Source of the DNA: Berkiella_A sp963976875
GTDB lineage: Bacteria > Pseudomonadota > Gammaproteobacteria > Berkiellales > Berkiellaceae
NCBI GenBank assembly: GCA_963976875.1
Contig: CAXBML010000007.1
Location: forward strand, 1-64,000
Direction of reading: 5' to 3'
DNA: 64,000 nucleotides
Position 1 is the stretch's first letter, and every line of letters starts with the position of its first letter. Shown in pieces: positions 60,743-64,000 of the stretch. A program made the translations under genes and the position numbers. The notes beneath the pieces are model-generated. The model was given only the letters and a program-made list of their open reading frames with translations, made no database searches and was not told the DNA's origin.

Positions 60743-62914
60743 ATGTCTGACAAATCAAAAGTATCTTCTAAAGATCCATTTTTACAAAGTATATTGCAAG
60801 ATGACAATATATTGGGGCAAGAGTATATTAGCTCAGTACCTTTAACTTCTGAGAACCAAGTTCAACGTTTTAATCGGCAATTAGAACGTTATGGCATGAC
60901 AGAGAATTCTATCAAGGTACTAGCCTCTAATAATATACAAGGTCACATTTCTTGGAGAATACTCGTCGCACGAGAAGCCTACATACGTGCTTTACAAAAG
61001 TCTTTGCTGCCCACACAATACTGGTCTGGCCTGGAACAAAAAAATCTGAATGCAAAACATGTGTTGCAACAGAAAATAAATAATCAAAAAGCAGAAGAAT
61101 TAAAGCGCTTTAATTTTAATCAAGCTTATTACAATCAGAAAAAAGCATTTATCTTAGATCAAATGACTCTCATGGGATATCTCGCTTTTTTAAAGTCTAT
61201 CTATCTCTCTGCAGAAATACTACTTGAGAACAAAAAAGAACGCGCCGAATTTGAAAATCTTATTCAGGCCGTCGAGCAAGAGCAGCTAAACTTAGTAAAC
61301 GAACAAGCCAAAAATATAGAAGATATTGAAGAAAAAATCAGAGATGTCGACAGAGCCATTCAGCTTTGTGATGAAGAACTCAGAGACATACGCCTTTATC
61401 AGCAAGCATTAACACAAGAAATCACAACGCAAACCGCTGTTGTTGAAGATTTACAAGAACAGATTCAAAAGTGCGATGCCGAACTGAAACAAGTGGATAG
61501 TGCTATTGAAGCCCAAATTGCGTTACAAGAAGACTTGATAGCGCAACTTGAAGGGCATGAGCAAGAACAACAAGAAGCTATACAACAATTGGATCAGTTG
61601 TTAGAGAAAAAAGATGCCATTCAAATACGAAAAGATAAACTAGAAGCTGAAGTTGAAGCCAATGAAGAAAAACATGAGGCTCACGAAGCTGAGTGTTTAA
61701 GATTAAAAACACTATTACAAGACGCCACTAGCGCAAAAGACAAAGAAGCGTTATCCAAAGCATACCATGCCGAGTTTACCGAGATGACCATAAAAGAATA
61801 TGTGTGTATGTCTGCTAATTTAGCGATTGAAGACTGTGATGAAGAATCAGAACAATATCTCATTGAAGAAACAGAACTCAAAACAGATGTAGAGAAAATT
61901 CAAAGTAGCATCTTGTCTCTAAAAGAAAAGCTGACTGACTGCAACCAGGAATTGGCCGCGCTACGACAAAAGAAACAAACTTTAACCAATACTCGTGCCA
62001 GTTTATCGGGCAGACTGATAAAAGAGCAAGAAAAACTCGAGCTTTTAAACCAAGAACTGGAAAAAGCAAATGAACAAGAAACATTATTGGTCGAAAACAT
62101 TAAAACCTACAAGGCATTAAAAGTTGCTTTGAATGAGGAGCTACAAGACAGCAAAGAAATAGCGGCTCTCAATAAAGAAACAAAAGAGATCTCTGAAACC
62201 CTAGATGATAATATCGCCAAACTGGATAAAGTGAATAACAATATAGAACGTAGAGAAGAAAACATTGAAAAACTAAAAAACCAGCTAGAGTCTAAAAAAG
62301 AGGCCATGATAAAGCGAACCCAAGAAACAGGACTGCCTGCCTCTGCGAAAAAAACAAAACAAATAGAAAAGTTGGAAGCCAAAATCCATGACTTAGAATA
62401 CAAATACCTACCAATAGAAAAAGCCAAACAACAGACATTAGAGCAGCTCGTTTCACACCAGAAAACTCGACAAAAAGAGATTCCGACTAGAGTAACAGAA
62501 CTAACAGAAAATATTGTCCGTAACCAACACAGGGCGCAACAAATGCAACTTCAAATTGATCAGTCAGAACCCAGACGACAAGCTTTGCAGCGTACTACCC
62601 TTGATCTGAAACAACTCAAGAAACCACCTCAAATATCGACTCAAGCTGTTCCTCGACAACAAATTAATCCCCCTTCAAGTTTGGCCTATGCCGATTTACA
62701 TCCTTCTGCCCCCGTCCTCAATAACGATAATAACGATGCCCAAACTCACAATCCATATGCGACTCTTCGCCTTTCTGAGCAACCATCAGCGCCCCCTCAC
62801 CCTGATAGAAAAAGAGATCCCTATGCGAGTTCAGCCGATGATAAAAAACCATCCGCGCCTAAAACAACAGATGATAAAACCGAAAAAAAAGAGAAAAAGT
62901 TTACTAACCGATAA
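60743..62914 (+). CDS. Large coiled-coil protein, unknown function
   Basis: A 723-residue protein. The first 165 residues form a globular, basic helical region. From about 170 to 620 the sequence is an almost unbroken heptad-rich coiled coil, with strings of Glu, Gln and Lys. A Pro/Ser-rich tail follows, with YADLHPSAPVLN and NPYATLRLSEQPSAPPHPD, ending EKKEKKFTNR. Two YA(D/T)L motifs with SAP repeats could serve as binding sites. No signal peptide, no enzyme domain, no membrane segment. It splits the ubi-tat neighbourhood. Coiled-coil effectors of this style exist in Legionella and Coxiella relatives; membership in that class is inference. Confidence 0.7.
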   Translation: MSDKSKVSSKDPFLQSILQDDNILGQEYISSVPLTSENQVQRFNRQLERYGMTENSIKVLASNNIQGHISWRILVAREAYIRALQKSLLPTQYWSGLEQKNLNAKHVLQQKINNQKAEELKRFNFNQAYYNQKKAFILDQMTLMGYLAFLKSIYLSAEILLENKKERAEFENLIQAVEQEQLNLVNEQAKNIEDIEEKIRDVDRAIQLCDEELRDIRLYQQALTQEITTQTAVVEDLQEQIQKCDAELKQVDSAIEAQIALQEDLIAQLEGHEQEQQEAIQQLDQLLEKKDAIQIRKDKLEAEVEANEEKHEAHEAECLRLKTLLQDATSAKDKEALSKAYHAEFTEMTIKEYVCMSANLAIEDCDEESEQYLIEETELKTDVEKIQSSILSLKEKLTDCNQELAALRQKKQTLTNTRASLSGRLIKEQEKLELLNQELEKANEQETLLVENIKTYKALKVALNEELQDSKEIAALNKETKEISETLDDNIAKLDKVNNNIERREENIEKLKNQLESKKEAMIKRTQETGLPASAKKTKQIEKLEAKIHDLEYKYLPIEKAKQQTLEQLVSHQKTRQKEIPTRVTELTENIVRNQHRAQQMQLQIDQSEPRRQALQRTTLDLKQLKKPPQISTQAVPRQQINPPSSLAYADLHPSAPVLNNDNNDAQTHNPYATLRLSEQPSAPPHPDRKRDPYASSADDKKPSAPKTTDDKTEKKEKKFTNR

Positions 62915-63010
62915 GTTATCAAGCCAAAGCAGTATTTTGCACACTTTGTTGTTATAATAAATCAAAAGCAATAACATTACTTAACTTACTGACATATAAT
63001 GGAGATGTAT

Positions 63011-63343
63011 ATGGGACAGTGCTTATTTTGCGATATGGTGGAAGGCAAAGTACCTGCCGAGAAGCTTTATGAAGATGATACAATTTTCGTCATCAAAGAT
63101 ATCAACCCTAAAGCGAAAGTGCATTTATTAGTCATCCCTAAAATTCATATTGCTAATTTACAGGATGTCCAGGAAGAGCATGGTGACTTACTAGGCTACA
63201 TGATGACATCCCTAAAAAATTTCGCCCAACAGCAAAATATAGATTCATTCAGAACGATTATTAATACTGGGAAAGATAGCGGGCAAGAAATTTATCATTT
63301 ACATTTTCATTTGTTGGGTGGTGGCCCATTACCCAAATTTTAA
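63011..63343 (+). CDS. hinT: HIT-family purine nucleoside phosphoramidase
   Basis: HinT hydrolyses adenosine 5'-phosphoramidates. From ATG 63011, with GGAG six bases upstream, it has 110 residues. CLFCDMVEGKVPAEKLYEDD starts the fold and the catalytic triad is in GQEIYHLHFHLLGG (HxHxH). In-frame ATGs at 62999 and 63005 are less likely. The CxxC near the N terminus (CLFC) may bind zinc as in other HIT proteins. Confidence 0.93.
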   Translation: MGQCLFCDMVEGKVPAEKLYEDDTIFVIKDINPKAKVHLLVIPKIHIANLQDVQEEHGDLLGYMMTSLKNFAQQQNIDSFRTIINTGKDSGQEIYHLHFHLLGGGPLPKF

Positions 63344-63370
63344 TTACTCTTTTTAAATACGAGGTGTCTC

Positions 63371-63538
63371 ATGGGCATTGGTGGCATTAGTCCTGGTTCT
63401 TTATTATTAATTTTTTTAATTGTGATTGTATTATTCGGCACGAAAAAGCTGCGTAATGTCGGCGAAGACTTAGGGAAAGCCTTACAAGGTTTTAGAAAAG
63501 GTCTCAAAGAATCTGAACAAGAGGATAAAAGCACATAA
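63371..63538 (+). CDS. tatA: Sec-independent translocase subunit TatA
   Basis: A 55-residue protein starting at ATG 63371 with GAGG upstream. It has one membrane helix (GSLLLIFLIVIVLFGTKKL) followed by the amphipathic helix NVGEDLGKALQGFRKGLKE and a charged tail. This is the TatA pattern including the FGxKKL turn. TatA forms the Tat pore that exports folded proteins. The stop overlaps the tatB start (TAATG). Confidence 0.92.
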   Translation: MGIGGISPGSLLLIFLIVIVLFGTKKLRNVGEDLGKALQGFRKGLKESEQEDKST

Positions 63539-63720
63539 TGGGCTTCATTGGTTTTAGTGAACTACTTGTCATTATTTTGGTTGCAATTTGCGTATTAAAA
63601 CCGCAACAATTGCACAGTATCGCTCTATTGCTTGGCAAGCTATTTGGAAAAACCAAAAAACAATACCAAGCCCTGAAGTCAGAGCTAAACCAAACGATTC
63701 AGCCACCTAAAGAAAAGTAA
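63538..63720 (+). CDS. tatB: Sec-independent translocase subunit TatB, short form
   Basis: A 60-residue protein beginning MGFIGFSELLVIILVAICVLKPQQL, which matches TatB (IGFSELL, then a Pro hinge). Only a short amphipathic helix follows, ending at KEK, compared with about 170 residues in E. coli. TatB hands Tat substrates to TatC. Position between tatA and tatC supports the call. Confidence 0.85.
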   Translation: MGFIGFSELLVIILVAICVLKPQQLHSIALLLGKLFGKTKKQYQALKSELNQTIQPPKEK

Positions 63721-63725
63721 TCACC

Positions 63726-64000
63726 ATGTCGGAACTGATACCCAACGCTATTGCGCATATTATAGAGTTACGCAAAAAATTAATTATATCGGTTGGCATA
63801 TTTTTAGTTTTTTTCTTAGGCTACTTTGTTTTTTGCCAGCCTTTATTTGATAACTTGGGGCAACACTTGCTCAAGCATCTACCCAGCTATCAAATTATTG
63901 CAACTCAAGTCACGGCACCCCTTACCGTTCTAGTAAAACTGAGTATGCTATGTGCCATATTTACCACTGTCCCTATCTTTATATACCAGATTTGCTCTTT
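63726..64000 (+). CDS. tatC: Sec-independent translocase subunit TatC (3' end outside window)
   Basis: The first 91 codons of TatC. It starts MSELIPNAIAHIIELRKKL, matching the HL-ELR start of TatC. A first membrane helix follows (IISVGIFLVFFLGYFVFC), then the periplasmic loop ending VTAPLTVLVKLSMLCAIFTTVPIFIYQI, the second helix. TatC is the receptor for twin-arginine signal peptides. The frame is open to the window edge. Confidence 0.94.
   Translation, partial: MSELIPNAIAHIIELRKKLIISVGIFLVFFLGYFVFCQPLFDNLGQHLLKHLPSYQIIATQVTAPLTVLVKLSMLCAIFTTVPIFIYQICS

Noticed and set aside
61878..62427. Several Ser/Phe-rich minus-strand frames inside the coiled-coil gene
   Set aside because: Antisense of Glu/Lys-rich coiled-coil codons gives Ser/Phe/Leu-rich frames; the plus-strand gene explains the region.

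Overview
The window is an AT-rich bacterial chromosome segment. Gene content and order point to a gammaproteobacterium, most likely a host-associated member of the Legionellales/Coxiella side. The supports are a tkt-gap-pgk-pyk-fba cluster, a metK-ahcY-metF cluster, an algH-ruvX-pyrB-pyrX run, hslVU, and a ubiE-ubiJ-ubiB...tatABC neighbourhood. Single eukaryotic-like or orphan genes are scattered among these core genes. This taxonomic call is inference from gene content; there is no rRNA gene here.

Layout. 1-1250: the 3' end of a repeat protein and a small membrane protein. 1329-8873 (minus strand): central carbon metabolism (fba, pyk, pgk, gap, tkt) and a thioredoxin-fold protein. 9079-13589 (plus strand): the S-adenosylmethionine cycle (metK, ahcY, metF) and rsmE, with strong palindromes on both sides of ahcY. 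13584-17968 (minus strand): a compact Pil-Chp-like chemosensory cluster (CheW, MCP, hybrid CheA, small orphan). 18140-22512 (plus strand): tonB-like, algH, ruvX, pyrB and a catalytically dead dihydroorotase. 22509-23916 (minus strand): rhodanese and pilT. 23938-26882 (plus strand): PLP homeostasis protein, proC, yggT and an alpha/beta hydrolase. 26884-27972 (minus strand): a RhoGAP-like protein. 28192-40491: rdgB, hemW, a YcxB-like protein, a small orphan, an SLC13 permease, trmB, asmA, mutY, yggX, tRNA-Phe, an ankyrin protein, an AT-rich gap with DnaA-box-like sites, cysQ, nudE and hslR. 40488-43821 (minus strand): two orphan proteins, one with endonuclease/exonuclease/phosphatase-like motifs and one that looks like a dead M48 peptidase. 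44060-48461: an RND efflux pair. 48535-50572: divergent bioD/bioA. 50647-52604: an orphan membrane coiled-coil protein and a glycerophosphodiesterase. 52660-52751 (minus strand): a candidate small RNA. 52825-60527: priA, an ftsN-like gene, hslV, hslU, ubiE, ubiJ and ubiB. 60743-62914: a large coiled-coil protein. 63011-64000: hinT, tatA, a very short tatB, and the start of tatC.

The core genes cover glycolysis and the pentose phosphate link, methylation, pyrimidine and biotin synthesis, ubiquinone synthesis, protein quality control and Tat export. The unusual content is the set of orphan genes: RhoGAP-like (26884-27972), ankyrin (37368-38105), dead M48-like (42409-43821), EEP-like (40488-42170), membrane coiled-coil (50647-51480), long coiled-coil (60743-62914) and the tandem-repeat protein at the left edge. 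Each sits alone or in a pair between housekeeping genes. That pattern fits secreted host-interaction proteins, but no secretion system is encoded here and no secretion signal was demonstrated. No insertion sequence, prophage, CRISPR array or rRNA operon was seen.
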